A DNA stretch of 64,000 nt from Forficula auricularia (taxonomy: Eukaryota; Arthropoda; Insecta; Dermaptera; Forficulidae). The DNA lies in assembly GCA_024734495.1 (NCBI GenBank), contig JALMQS010000330.1:62001-126000 (forward strand), in the 5' to 3' direction. Both the position numbers and the translations under genes were made by a program. Position 1 is the first letter of the stretch, and every line of letters starts with the position of its first letter. Below, piece after piece: positions 10,341-20,810 of the stretch. A model generated the notes under the pieces. The model was not told where the DNA came from. It saw nothing but the letters and a program-made list of their open reading frames with translations, and searched no databases.

Positions 10341-11151
10341 TAATTCGGAATTTTATTTTTCATTATTATATCAATTCTCCACTGAAATTCTACCAGACCT
10401 TCCTCCAAAAGAAAATACTTCCAATATACAAAAATTAACGTTTTGCAGATCTATTTTGATTTCATCAGCGACTCAGATTTTATTGTTTTATAAAACAAAT
10501 GTTCATCGTGTTTGGGAAAAAATATTTTATCCATATCCCTATGAAACTTCAATTAAAGATTATTATTTGCATTTTTTTTAATATAAATTTTTATATACCT
10601 ACATTTATTTAATTATTTTAAAACGGGAAAATGGAAAAATTAAATGACCTATATTTCATCCTTTTCTATTTATTAATTGATTAATTAATTGGACTTTTCG
10701 GACACCTTCAAGAATTAATCCTTTACTCACACAAAATTCACCCTCTGAAACTTTCATTTTCCAATAAGATAATTTCTTGATACGACCAGCGGGCGAAGCC
10801 ATTCGTACGACTAAAGTATTGAATTATCTTAAAAAATATGTTGTTTTTTTCTTATTTGTGTTTAGAAATCTCTGAAACGTGGAGAAAAAAAATTATTTTT
10901 AGGATGATTTTTTTTATATTTTTCGGTGTGTGTTTTCCTGTGATCTGTCTGAATTCCAATACCCACAATAATTCAATTTTTAAAGATTTTTTTAAACCGA
11001 TAAATTTAATAAATTTTGGGCTTTCTAGCTTCAGAAATTTTGGTGGACAAATTCAGAAAATCAACAAACCAATCAAATTTTATATAGACAGTTTTTGGAC
11101 GGCTCTAGCTAATGAAATTTGGTTGATAAGTGTGTATCACTAAGTTCCGTT
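10341..11151. other. AT-rich interval, no gene recognised
   Basis: A 101-codon ORF at 10838-11143 is AT-driven (Phe, Ile, Asn, Lys) and has no recognisable domain; its hydrophobic start resembles a signal peptide only by composition. A fragment near 10785-10810 (GGCGAAGCCATTCGTACGA) is related to the arm of the 6.8 kb snapback. Confidence 0.35.
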
Positions 11152-11854
11152 CGAGGGGTTGAACCACGATTGGAATTAGGTGTACACCGTCTTTGGAATT
11201 ATTTGGAATTACTTTGGAATTCATTAGATAATCTATTGTCATCTATTGTCTTCATTTTTTATGAAAATGATGAGAGAAGGAGTTACACCAAAAAGGTGCA
11301 ACCCCTAAAGGCCTGGGTTGGCCCCTCCATCGTGAAAAGTAGAAGAAAGAATTTTATGGGCTGGGCGGGGGTCGAAGGTATCTGTGGATACGGGTCTTAA
11401 ATAGCTGAAGGTTATAAGTCGTGGGAAAGATGGTGGCAGGGAGCGAGTTCCAGTCTCTGGAGGTCATAGGGATAAAAGAGTTGGCGAAAGCGCTTGTTCG
11501 ACTTTTATCCAATTTGATAGCGAAGGGGTGCTGAGCGTTCGAAAACCGCGTGTTTCTCGTAAAGAGGGCTTTAGGGGGATAATTGATTTCAGCTCGACTG
11601 AACAGACACCGTGATAGTATCTGTAGTACAGGAAAAGGGCAGAAACGGTTCTTCGGTGAGCCAGGGAGTCGAGTGAGTTGGTTAGAGCCGGGTCTCCTAT
11701 TAGTTTAATTGCTCGCTTCTGAATTGCATCCAGTGTAGCAAGAGAATGCTTGGAGGCACCCCTCCACAGATGAGAGCCATATTCGAGACAGGGACGAATT
11801 TCTACTTAGAAATGAAAGTGGTGTACACGATTTTAGGTCGCGGTTCACCCCTCG
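11152..11854. mobile_element. Same MITE family, carrying a LINE insertion
   Basis: The termini CGAGGGGTTGAACCACGA (left) and TCGCGGTTCACCCCTCG (right) match the MITE at 8971-9205. The flanks GTTCCGTT and GTTCCACT agree at 6 of 8 bases, which is a decayed 8 bp target duplication. The inner GTGTACAC blocks are kept on both sides. Most of the 703 bp is a LINE 3' fragment (11262-11803) inserted into the MITE, so the MITE itself would be roughly 160-170 bp. Confidence 0.75.
11262..11803 (-). pseudogene. LINE 3' end inside the MITE
   Basis: The sequence is homologous to 8600-9420 on the same strand, without the MITE. Minus-strand reading gives RT C-terminal pieces (DSLAHRRTVSALFLYYRYYH, then a TSRDWNSLPATIFP-type block and FKTRIHRYL), followed by the 3'UTR with the GATGGAGGGGCCAACCCAGG block. 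The copy is 5'-truncated near GACGAATTT. It supplies the empty site for the MITE insertion in the other copy. Confidence 0.7.
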
Positions 11855-12342
11855 GTTCCACTATATGCCAAATTTAAACATTCTAGATCAAACAGCTCTC
11901 TCTAAACAGAAGAATGCTAATTCATCCAAATTTGCAGAGAGCGTACCGAGTAAAAATAAACAATTGATTTTATATATTAAATAAGTGCACACTTCTTACT
12001 TTTTTTTTAATTAATTTCTTTCAACTACATGGAGGGATTACTCTTCTTTAGTAGTGCTACGAAAAATACACTTTAAATTAAAAATAACTTCACTCACATA
12101 ACATTTTATTTGATCATGATGATCCATCATTCACTTTTTAATTAAACAGTTGTTATACATATTTGCGGAACCTTTTAAAATAATATTTTTCCGAGAATAT
12201 TTCATTTAATTAAATTAGTTACAGAGTATATGTGCATATCTAAAAGGTAAATATAAAAAGAACGTAGAATGTTTTATTTGAATATTAATTCGTTTAAAAA
12301 TAAATCTGATAGAAACTAAAGTAATATGTTTAACCCTGGCCC
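11855..12342. other. AT-rich interval, nothing recognised
   Basis: Apart from the decayed target-site copy at 11855-11862, this spacer between two MITE copies shows no repeat partner or ORF. Confidence 0.35.
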
Positions 12343-12587
12343 CGAGGGGTGATCCGCGATTTGTAGTAGGTGTACACCTCTTTGGAAGTATTTGGGAAGT
12401 ACTTGGAAATATTGGAAGTACCTGGAAATATTTGGAAGTACTTGGAACGATTTGGAATTACTTGGAAATATTTGGAAGTGCATGGAAATATTTGGAAGTA
12501 CTTGAAAATATTTGGAAGTACTTGGAAATATTTGGAAGTACAAGTGGAAGTAGGTGTACAGCATATTAGGTCGCGGTTAACCCCTCG
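12343..12587. mobile_element. hAT-like MITE, third copy
   Basis: The 245 bp copy is close to the one at 8971-9205. It starts CGAGGGGTGATCCGCGATT and ends GGTTAACCCCTCG, with nine or so alternating TTGGAAGTAC and TTGGAAATAT half-units inside. The flanks CCTGGCCC and CGTGGCCT match at 6 of 8 bases. ORFs on both strands are readings of the tandem array. Confidence 0.8.
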
Positions 12588-13128
12588 CGTGGCCTAAGCC
12601 TGAAGATTCTCTTCATTATGTACGTATGCGAGAGTAATTTTGGCAAATAAACATTGCAGCTTCTTGGAGTAACTCGCTTAATTCTTTAAAATTTTGCAAT
12701 ATTACATAATTTTAGATTTGCTTTTTTTATTTATAAAAAAAATATATTTATATAAAAATTCTTATAAAACACCCTTTTATTTCAAAATGCATTATAAAGT
12801 TGAAAATTTTTTCTTTATGAAACAATTTCTATAATCACTTGAATAAAAATAAAAGCTCGCCGTCATATTAAAAAAGTGAATTCAATTTTTAGAAATTAGT
12901 CTAATTTGTCTTAATGCTTGATATTTGCATGTATAAACCCAGTCACCCTCTGATTAAAAAAATATTTTTTATTTTCGACCCAAGAAAAATTCGACACTGT
13001 CCAAAATACATGTATTAATCTCATTGAAATTAAAATATCATTCTGATTTCGGATATATATATATATAATATAACTTATAAATTTCAAAATAAAAAGTTCA
13101 CATCACCGATAATAGGCTTTTTTGATTT
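12588..13128. other. AT-rich, left flank of the assembly gap
   Basis: No gene or repeat is recognised here. Part of it may belong to the retrotransposon broken by the gap, but no coding signal is visible before the Ns. Confidence 0.3.
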
Positions 13129-13228
13129 NNNNNNNNNNNNNNNNNNNNNNNNNNNNNNNNNNNNNNNNNNNNNNNNNNNNNNNNNNNNNNNNNNNNNNNN
13201 NNNNNNNNNNNNNNNNNNNNNNNNNNNN
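13129..13228. other. Assembly gap (100 N)
   Basis: Exactly 100 Ns mark a scaffold gap of unknown true size. The upstream part of the retrotransposon at 13230-14358 is missing because of it. Confidence 0.98.
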
Positions 13229-13229
13229 A

Positions 13230-14033
13230 ATAGGTGGTTTTGGTGGTAATAGATCAACAAAGAAATATATGCATTTGCTGGTGGATCATTTCTCTAGATA
13301 TGCTTGGATTTCGACATCAACTACCCAGTCTGCAGATGATTTCATTAAATTACTAAACCCGATTATAAATAAAAACGAAATAAAAATGATTTTAGTTGAC
13401 CAATATAGTGCTTTAAATTCAATTAAATTTAAAAAGTATCTAAAAGAAAAGAAAATTCAACTAATATTTACATCTATAGATTCCCCACAATCTAATGGTT
13501 TAAATGAGAGATTAAACCAGACTTTAGTAAATAGATTAAGATGTAAAATAAATGAAAAAGATAAACGAGCATGGCCGAAATTAGCAGAAGAATGCGTAAG
13601 AGAATATAATATTACAAATCATAGCGTAACAAAATACTCACCCTCTTACCTGTTGTACGAACAAAGTTCTGATATTATCCCCGAAGAGTTACACAAAAAA
13701 GAAGATATAGAGAAAGATAGAGAAGAAGCATTCAGAAACTCAGAAAAAAATTTTCTCAAAAATAAAAAGAAATTTGATGTGAATAAAAAAGAACATCAAT
13801 TCAAAGAAGGAGAATGGGTATATGTTATGAATGGAAATAAATTAAACAGGGGCAAGTTAGAAGAAATAAGAAGCGGACCATTCATCATCAGCAAGAAAGT
13901 TTCAAACTCTATGTATAAACTAAAGTGTAATAAGAAAAACAAGGAAAGTGTGGTGAACAGTAGGAAGCTGAGACCTTACTCTTTTTCCCCTTATGAGAAA
14001 AAGAGTCCCCCTAGCAGAGGAGGTGTAAATTAG
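13230..14033 (+). CDS. Ty3/Gypsy-type integrase, partial (5' end in gap)
   Basis: The 267 codons known here encode a retroviral-type integrase catalytic core and C-terminal tail. The first catalytic Asp is in HLLVDHFSRYAW, the second in MILVDQYSAL, and the Glu is in SPQSNGLNERLNQTL. The second Asp and the Glu are separated by 35 residues, the classic DD35E spacing. The second motif reads VDQYS rather than the more common SDNG. The tail has EGEWVYV and a GPF...SNSMYKL segment like the GPY/F module of Ty3/Gypsy integrases. The frame is intact to the TAG at 14031-14033, which lies inside the LTR. Gag, protease and RT would be upstream, in or beyond the gap. Confidence 0.85.
   Translation: MGGFGGNRSTKKYMHLLVDHFSRYAWISTSTTQSADDFIKLLNPIINKNEIKMILVDQYSALNSIKFKKYLKEKKIQLIFTSIDSPQSNGLNERLNQTLVNRLRCKINEKDKRAWPKLAEECVREYNITNHSVTKYSPSYLLYEQSSDIIPEELHKKEDIEKDREEAFRNSEKNFLKNKKKFDVNKKEHQFKEGEWVYVMNGNKLNRGKLEEIRSGPFIISKKVSNSMYKLKCNKKNKESVVNSRKLRPYSFSPYEKKSPPSRGGVN
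14011..14023 (+). other. Polypurine tract
   Basis: The run GCAGAGGAGG lies directly before the TG of the 3' LTR, the expected place for the plus-strand primer of an LTR retrotransposon. Confidence 0.6.
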
Positions 14034-14358
14034 ATAATAATATCTTATTCCTAATTTAGCGCTCTTATTATAACCTCTAGGGATTTATTAAATATTATGT
14101 TGGTAGTAGCTCTGGCTTGCTATGCACATGTCAGTTCGGTTAAATAATATGAACTTGTAATTTAATATAAATAGAAGATAATAAGAATAAATTGTACATC
14201 TTTAAATACGTGATAAAGGTCTTATAATCTTTTCATTTATAGGTAAGATTATCTTCTAATTATTTATTGTATAAATTGTATTGTATATTTGTTAATAAAA
14301 CCCATTTATAGTTTCTAGCTAATGAATCATTTATAACCTAATCGATTTAAAGATTACA
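14024..14358 (+). mobile_element. 3' LTR of the Gypsy-like element
   Basis: The proposed LTR starts TGTAAATTAG right after the polypurine tract and ends AAAGATTACA, giving the short inverted ends TGTAA/TTACA and a length of 335 bp. An AATAAA signal is near 14297. The integrase stop codon lies eight bases into the LTR. The 5' LTR is not in the window, so the boundaries rest on termini and context only. Confidence 0.55.
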
Positions 14359-14369
14359 TATTTATTTAT

Positions 14370-14485
14370 TTGATATATCTATGTGTGTATGTTTATTTGC
14401 ATCAAGCAGGACAACCTCTTTGTTTCACTTTATGATTTAACAACTCTGCTACTCTCGGCAAAATAAAATCTTTCAATTAAATGTT
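14370..14485. repeat. Snapback-family right half
   Basis: This carries ATGTGTGTATGTTTATTTGC, ATCAAGCAGGACAACCTCTT and CTCTGCTACTCTCGGCAAAA, the right arm seen at 33.2 kb and 20.7 kb. It sits just beyond the LTR end. The left arm is absent. Confidence 0.6.
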
Positions 14486-14679
14486 ATTTCCCTCAACGCA
14501 ATATACGGCACTACGTTGTCCAGGCAGGGCTGAAATTTTCAGCAAAACACCAGAGCTCCACGAGATGGAAAATTTGTGGTATATCGAACGAAAAGTTTCC
14601 ATTGAATTTTCGGGAAATCCAATATATTCTCTTTCTTTATAACGAATATCGTTTCGGCCCAAATGCAAAAGCCAAAAGG
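14486..14679. other. Unique-looking segment, function unknown
   Basis: This segment is less AT-rich than its surroundings, with a 63-codon reverse ORF (14477-14668). No domain is recognised and there are no splice signals good enough to call an exon. Confidence 0.25.
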
Positions 14680-15260
14680 CTATTCCTAGAATAATAGCAA
14701 TTAAGAAATTAATATTTAATAGTCTGAAACAGGTCTTAACATGTATTTAGGATCCTTGCAAAGCGTCTTAGTTCTAAAAAAAGTTTGATTACTCCATAGA
14801 TGTCCTTTTTAGTTATTTTCCTTGATCAGATTCTTAAGAAAGAAAAATCATTTATTAAATAATAATAAAAAAGTGAAATTTTTTCAAGACTCGGTATGGT
14901 AGAGATGCCTAGTAATTTAAAAATAAATTTAAATATAAAAATTGTATAATATAACATCGCCCTAAAATTTCAATAAGTTCATTCAAAAATTGATATTTTG
15001 TACATTTTTGAAGGGGAAGTTCTAAAGCTAAAGAACCCAAAAACACTAAGTTAATTCATTGAAAATTCAACATTTTGCTACATTTATCAACTATTTAAGA
15101 TTTTTCGTTCTTGAGTAACTGTGGGTATCGGAATCCGGGCACACAGACACACAGATAGAAAAATAAAAACATGGTTGAAAATGACATTTCTTCACCTCTC
15201 AGACATTTTTAAGCAGAATAAGCAAATATTTTTATTTATTTATTTGTTTTTTGCGTGAAT
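14680..15260. repeat. Dispersed repeat F, copy 2
   Basis: The copy parallels 7430-8040 (GAATAATAGCAATTAAGAAA, GGATCCTTGCAAAG, ACACAGACACACAGATAG and GAAAATGACATTTCTTC). Its right part is also the outer arm of the large inverted repeat described at 15140-16555. Confidence 0.55.
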
Positions 15261-16555
15261 TCAAGTCTGCCTCCCAGGCGTATCACGTAAAATAAAATCT
15301 TAAGTGATTTGAATATACAAAGGGAAACAAAGAGATTGTCTTCTGCTTGATTCAAATAAACATACACACATATATATCGAAATTATATATTTGTATATAT
15401 ATTATTTATTTGTTTGAGACTATCGTTTCGAAGACTTGGACTTCATCATCAGTCTTTTATAATTATAAATATTATTTTTCATGGGGTCAATATTGATATT
15501 GAAAATTTCCGATCTTTACTTAGCTGGGAGTCATTTAAAATTAAAATTTTAACTTTAACTGGCCCCGAATTTTCAATATCCTTACGGTATTGACCCCATG
15601 AAAAATAATATTTATAATTAAATAAACTGCAACGGATCGTTGCTAAACTTTATCCAAATTCATTTGAAATATTAATATGTTCTTGAGTAAAGTACTTTAA
15701 AATATAATTTTACTAAAAACTTTATTTAACCTCTTTTGTGGTCCCCAAGGTACTTAATTGGATATTAAATTTCATCAAAATTGGTTAAGTCATTTTCAAG
15801 ATATTTAGAAAAACTAAACAAGTACTGAAATAAAGTACTAATGTTTTGTGGACCGATATGTACCAAAAACTAATCAGCGCTTCATTTTGTTAAACTAATG
15901 GTAGGTTTTCAATTTCATTTCAATCAGCGCAAAGGGGTGGAAAAATCGTGGACGAAAAAAACGATAACACACACACATACATACATACATACATACATAC
16001 CCACGCACTTCCAAAAAATGGCACTTTTTGGCCTCTCGACGCAGAATTCCAGGTAATTATTTTGGCAAATCCGTTCACGTGATAAAAATTCAATCTCATT
16101 GAATACTTCAATTTGTGACCTTAATTGAGTCTATGTGGTTCCGTAGTGCTTTACGCCGAGGACCCCGCTGAAGTCGCGCTTGCCGCGAGAGCGATTCCAA
16201 TACTTTTTCCCATGCTTCGCATTGGATAAAGTAAAAAGATTGATGATGAAGCCCAATTATTCAAAACTATAGTCTCAAACAAATAAATTATATATATACA
16301 GATATATAATTTCGATATATATGTGTGTATGTTTATTTGAATCAAGCAGAAGACAATCTCTTAGTTTCTCTTTGTATATTCAAATCATTTAAGATTTTTA
16401 TTTTACGTGATACGCCTGGGAGGCAGACTTGAATTTACGCAACAAACAAATAAATAAATAAAAATATTTGCTCATTCTGCTTAAAAATGTCTGAAATGTG
16501 AAGAAATGTCATTTTCAACCATGTTTTTATTTCTCTATCTGTGTGTCTGTGAATC
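15140..16555. repeat. 1.4 kb snapback element with inner palindrome
   Basis: The left arm (15140-15455) and right arm (16265-16555) are reverse complements, sharing GCGTATCACGTAAAATAAA, TTGATTCAAATAAACATACA and AGACACACAGATAG. Inside, 15462-15620 is a second inverted repeat (CATGGGGTCAATA...TATTGACCCCATG). A hammerhead-like motif lies at 15418-15454 on the minus strand (CTGATGAT, GAAG...CTTC stem, GAAACGATAGTC). The right-arm counterpart near 16240-16280 is decayed. The arms end in the AAAGAGATTGTCTTCTGC module shared with the smaller snapbacks. Confidence 0.65.
15968..16001. repeat. Microsatellite (ACAT)n
   Basis: An ACATACATACAT tract with an ACAC lead-in. It explains the Met-Cys-Tyr-Val repeats in the reverse ORF over it. 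Confidence 0.9.
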
Positions 16556-17360
16556 AACAACTCTGCTACTCTCAGCAAAACAAAAACTTTTCAATTAGAT
16601 TTTAATATAATAAATACGTTTATAAATAAACTTGTTAAAAGCCATCAAGTTTTTAAAAATTAATTTTTTTATATAAAACAGTAAAACGACTTATTTATTA
16701 TATGTGGGGCAGCGTTTTGGCACTCCTGTTCATTTCCCGACGGGGTAAAATCAACCCTAACATCTCGAATTCAGTAGATGACTATCTCTTGTGGTTTCTT
16801 TAGAAAGCACAAAGTTAGAAATAAAAATGTTTTTTGGGAGAGAAAAAATAAATTTAACTGAACGTTTCTTCTTAAAATACACGACACTGAACGTGTTTTT
16901 TAATGATATAGTTAAAATGAGAAGCTAAAGGTACATTTAGACGACCAATTAAAATTACATCGGTAATTTCGACCTCATTTTGGCATTATCAAATTGCAGG
17001 GCAATTTAAGTAATTTTTCACAGATGCAATTTAATACTAATTTATACCCAGTAGACTTTTGTAGCAATTAATTGCTAAAAAATATTAAAAAAAAGTTTCT
17101 ATTTTATTTCCTAATGAGGTTCTCGAGTATGAACATTTAAATATCCACTCCCCCTGTGTCACATTCTGTCACATTTTCATTGAGTCCCCTCTGTATTATG
17201 ACGCCACACAATCATTTTTATACCCTATAATTTAATAATTGTAGAAAATTGATTTTACTAAAAATTGCTTGATTCCAATTTTTAGTCTAGATTTATTTTA
17301 CCAGCATTTTCAAGTTGAAATAATACTAACCTGAATCTTATTATATTAAACGAGCAATTC
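16556..17360. other. Snapback end, then AT-rich DNA
   Basis: 16556-16605 completes the CTCTGCTACTCTCAGCAAAA end of the snapback family. The remainder shows no recognised feature; CCCCTGTGTCACATTCTGTC at about 17150 recurs loosely near 18610 (GTCACATTTTGTCACA). Confidence 0.35.
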
Positions 17361-18521
17361 TTGTAATAATATATGTATAGAATCGGGTTCTCGAAAACAG
17401 CTCTAACGATTTTGATGAAATTCACGGGTTAGGTGGTTTTTGTGTTGACATTTCGTATCTTTCGGCTAAGTTGTTTTTGATAGCTTTTTTGTTAATTGAA
17501 TTAATTATTCAGAGATGGTTGTCTCGATAAAAATGTATAATTTCATTTTTATTCAATTTCCTTTTAATAAATAATTGGTTTTTCAATTTTAAATTCCACT
17601 AATAGATCATTACAAATATTATTATATATATGAATTCGCCGAAGGAGAGGGAATAAGTTGACGGGAGATGGGAGAGATGATAACCAATCGACTTGATTGG
17701 GGAATAATGGAATTGAAATAATTATCGGAAAAGAGGTTTTTTTATCTAATTAGATTTTTCCTCTTATTAAAAACAAGGACTAAAGATGAATCAAGGACAC
17801 TCGATGGTGGAGAAGTAATCTCCGGAATCGAAGCAAAAATACAATGTATACATTAATTAATGTAAAATAATTGGTTTAATATAATTTATATAATAAAAAG
17901 AGATTAGAGGAAAAAGGGAAGAACAATATGGTATTGGAATAATTATTATCGGAAAAAGAGGTTTTTTTCTTTAATTAGTTTTTTCCTCTTATTAAAAACA
18001 AGGACTAAAGATGATCAAGGACACTCGATGGTGGAGAAGTAATCTCCGGAGTCGAAGCTAAAATACAATGTATACATTAACTCATGTAAAATAATTGGTT
18101 TAATAAAATTTATTAAAAAAAATATATGAATTCGCCAATTTAATTAATTAAAGGAATTTTTCTATAAAATAATTTATTAGAATATCAATTTCATTCTCTT
18201 AAAAAATCCGACAATTCGAAGAATCGTACCTCCTTCTTCAGGATTTAAAAGGGTCAACGAAAGAACCTCGGTGTATATTAATATTATTTTTAATTGCAAT
18301 TACATTCAAAACTTTGTGGCCAGTGATACGTCTTGATGATGGCCATAGCGGGTGTAAACGTTGGTAAAAATATAAATTAAGTTTTATTTCAATTTTATTT
18401 TATTTTGGCTGCGATTAAAAATCGACCTTTTACCTGAATTTAAAATTAAAAATAATATTAATATATCGCTTTTAACTGAATCAAAAAATTACCGAGCATC
18501 GCTCGGTGTTCCAGATACTAA
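17361..18521 (+). mobile_element. Non-autonomous Helitron, about 1.16 kb
   Basis: The 5' end has the signature ATAGAATCGGGTTCTCGAAAA and CTCTAACGATTTTGATGAAA, matching the element at 37.85 kb. The 3' end has a perfect hairpin ACCGAGCATCGCTCGGT (18491-18507), a 10-base spacer, and CTAA followed by T. This is the canonical Helitron 3' architecture (hairpin, then CTRR). No Rep/helicase ORF is present. The interior contains a direct duplication with a period of about 225 bp (near 17700-17925 and 17926-18150), which includes an AAGAGG...CCTCTT hairpin and GGTGGAGAAGTAATCTCCGG. Confidence 0.7.
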
Positions 18522-18829
18522 TTAATACTAACCTGAAATCTAAAAAATAAAGTAATAAATTTGAAAATTTTTAAAAATTTTTAATTTGACTTTTGTGACA
18601 TCACAATTTTCACTAGGCCCCCTGTCACATTTTGTCACAATTTGAGATCCTCCCTCCCCCTTGGTGACATCATTTATGGACGACCCCTATGAATGATGTA
18701 ATCTTTTGGCTACAATGTCCAATATTAAGTAAATGGCATGAAAATAAGACTTGAATAATAAAAAAAAAGTATATTGTATGCCAAGGGCGTAAAGTAAGGA
18801 ATATCCGACAAAAGAAAAAAAATAAGCTG
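18522..18829. other. AT-rich interval, no gene seen
   Basis: No repeat partner except a loose GTCACATTTTGTCACA phrase shared with about 17158. Confidence 0.3.
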
Positions 18830-20115
18830 ACGTGTTCTGATGGGGCCATCCACTTGACTTTACCATACAACCTGGCCCCTAAAATTATTTTTAATCATTT
18901 AGGGGGGGGAGGGTTAGTTTATGAATTTTTTATACTTCTGGGGTCCCACTGATTATATATACAAAATTTGGTTGAGTTTGCTCAAATGGCCTAGATTTTT
19001 AATTTTTAACTCCTCCGCCTCCCTTAATTTCGGGTCAATATGCACCAAAACCTAATAAGCTTCTTAATCTCAATGGACCAAAATTACGTGTGAAATTTGG
19101 TTTCGATATTCACACTAGTTTTTGAGTACCGTCCACAAAAATTTGGTAACGCACAGACTAACGGACAACCAGACAACCAGACAGACTAACAGACATTTTG
19201 ACAAAACAATTATTATCTCGAAAAATATAATTTTTTCGATGTTCACTTATTAGAGCTTTTTTGTAGAGCGAAATGCCATGGTTTCGCTTAATTTTTTGAA
19301 TCAAAATAGTTTCAGACGTTTTTGAAATATTTCGAAAAAAAGAAGGAAAAAAAACACTTTTTTCATGCACGATTACAATACTTGACCATACCCTGTATGG
19401 TAAAGCAAAAAGTTGCGCTTATGGTGGACGTGAGTGTGAATCCAACGCACGAGCCACTGCCTAGTACAGTACAGGCGAGTACAGTGATTCATTCAGACGA
19501 AAATGCAGTAAGCTTGGTTGTTGGGTGTCCCTCACTATGTCCGTACCATACACTATATTTTTTACTTTACCATACAGGTTATGGTCAAGTATTGTAATCG
19601 TACATGAAAAAAGTGTTTTTTTTTTGGTTCTTTTTTTCGAAATATCTCAAAAACGGCTGAAACTATTTTGGTTAAAAAAATTGGGCGAAACCATGGCATT
19701 TTCGGTCTACAAAAAAGCCTTAATAATATGAACATCGAAAAATTATATTTTTCGAGATAATAATTGTTTTGTCAAAATGTTTGTTGGTCTGTTAGTCTGT
19801 ACGTTACCAAATTTTTGTGGACGAGCTAGCTCAAAAACTAGTGTGAATATCAAAACCAAATTTTACACGTAGTTTTGGTGCATTGAGATTAAGAGCTGAT
19901 TAGATTTTGGTGCATATCGACCCAAAATTAAGGGTGGTGGAGGGAGGGTTATAAATTAAAAATCTAGGCCATTTGAGCAAACTCAACCAAATTTCGTATA
20001 CATAATCCGTGGGCCCCCAGAAGTCTAAAAATAAAATCGCCCAAAATGAGGGGGGGGGGGTGTAAAGTCAAAAAATAAAAATATAGGCCCTTGTACCAAA
20101 CTCAACCAAATTTTT
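18830..20115. repeat. Complex inverted-repeat element, second cluster
   Basis: A forward unit (18830-19400) matches 3055-3735. After a spacer of about 170 bases (19410-19565) a reversed unit (19566-20115) follows. Shared modules are AATTTGGTAACGCACAGACT, TCGAAAAATATAATTTTTTC and CTTGACCATACCCTGTATGG. The spacer (GTGGACGTGAGTGTGAATCC onwards) is less AT-rich and has no copy elsewhere in the window. It is the only unexplained part and could be a captured fragment. Confidence 0.6.
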
Positions 20116-20460
20116 TTAATACTAGTTGAGAAACAACGATTTGATAGATAAAATAAGCCATAGCTTTTTGAAAAAGATCTGGTGGTGTGAGTGTTATTTC
20201 TTCCTTTTGATCCGTTATTTTAGGAACTGAATAATGATCACTTAAATATAAATCATACTTAATGGTGACAGGTTACATGAATTGAAGTTGTTTACAAGAA
20301 TCTATGTTGATGTGAATGTATAAATAAATAATAAAAGTGCGGGAAAGTAGATCGGGTTGTAAAGAATAGTTAAACTAAACAAATAGTATATGTATTATAG
20401 TCATTCAGAAATTAGTCTGTTTACCCAAACGTTAATCGGAAATTCACGACTGGTAATACA

Positions 20461-20480
20461 AAAAAAAAAAAAAAAAAAAC
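20461..20480 (+). repeat. Poly(A) run
   Basis: An uninterrupted A tract that could mark the tail of an old retroposed copy, although no body is recognised upstream. Confidence 0.6.
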
Positions 20481-20645
20481 ATTTTTAAATCTGCAATTTA
20501 ATTTAATGTTTGTCAAACTAGAATAGCTTTATTTTTAGGACTCAGCTGCAAAGCTAAATGCGACCTACAAGTGCACACTACAATATAAGTATGTCGATGT
20601 GTCAGTCGTTAACTATATGTAATTCGTAAATTAAATGAGGCACAT

Positions 20646-20810
20646 TAAGAGAAACAAAGAGACGTTGTTCTCTGCTTGATGCAAATAAACATATACACAT
20701 ATATACCAAATTGATATATATGTGTGTATGTTTATTTGAATCAAGCGGAGGACAACCTCTTTGTTTCTCTTTATGATTCAACAACTCTGCTATTCTTACA
20801 AGTTACATGG
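20646..20810. repeat. Snapback-family copy
   Basis: Two inverted arms meet at a TATATACCAAATTGATATATA centre, with AAGAGAAACAAAGAG and TTGATGCAAATAAACATA on the left and the mirrored GTATGTTTATTTGAATCAAG and CTTTGTTTCTCTTTATGATT on the right. The right end continues through CAACAACTCTGCTATTC. It is closely similar to 33166-33330, but a target duplication could not be found here. Confidence 0.6.

Noticed and set aside
10838..11143. 101-codon ORF with a hydrophobic N-terminus
   Set aside because: Its composition follows the AT bias (Phe, Ile, Asn, Lys), with no domain and no supporting exon signals.
12316..12597. ORFs on both strands with repeating FQVLPNISKYF-like or YLEVPGNIWK-like patterns
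   Set aside because: They are readings of the 20 bp tandem array of the MITE, equally open on both strands.
15968..16001. CRISPR-like or regulatory repeat
   Set aside because: It is a plain tetranucleotide microsatellite.
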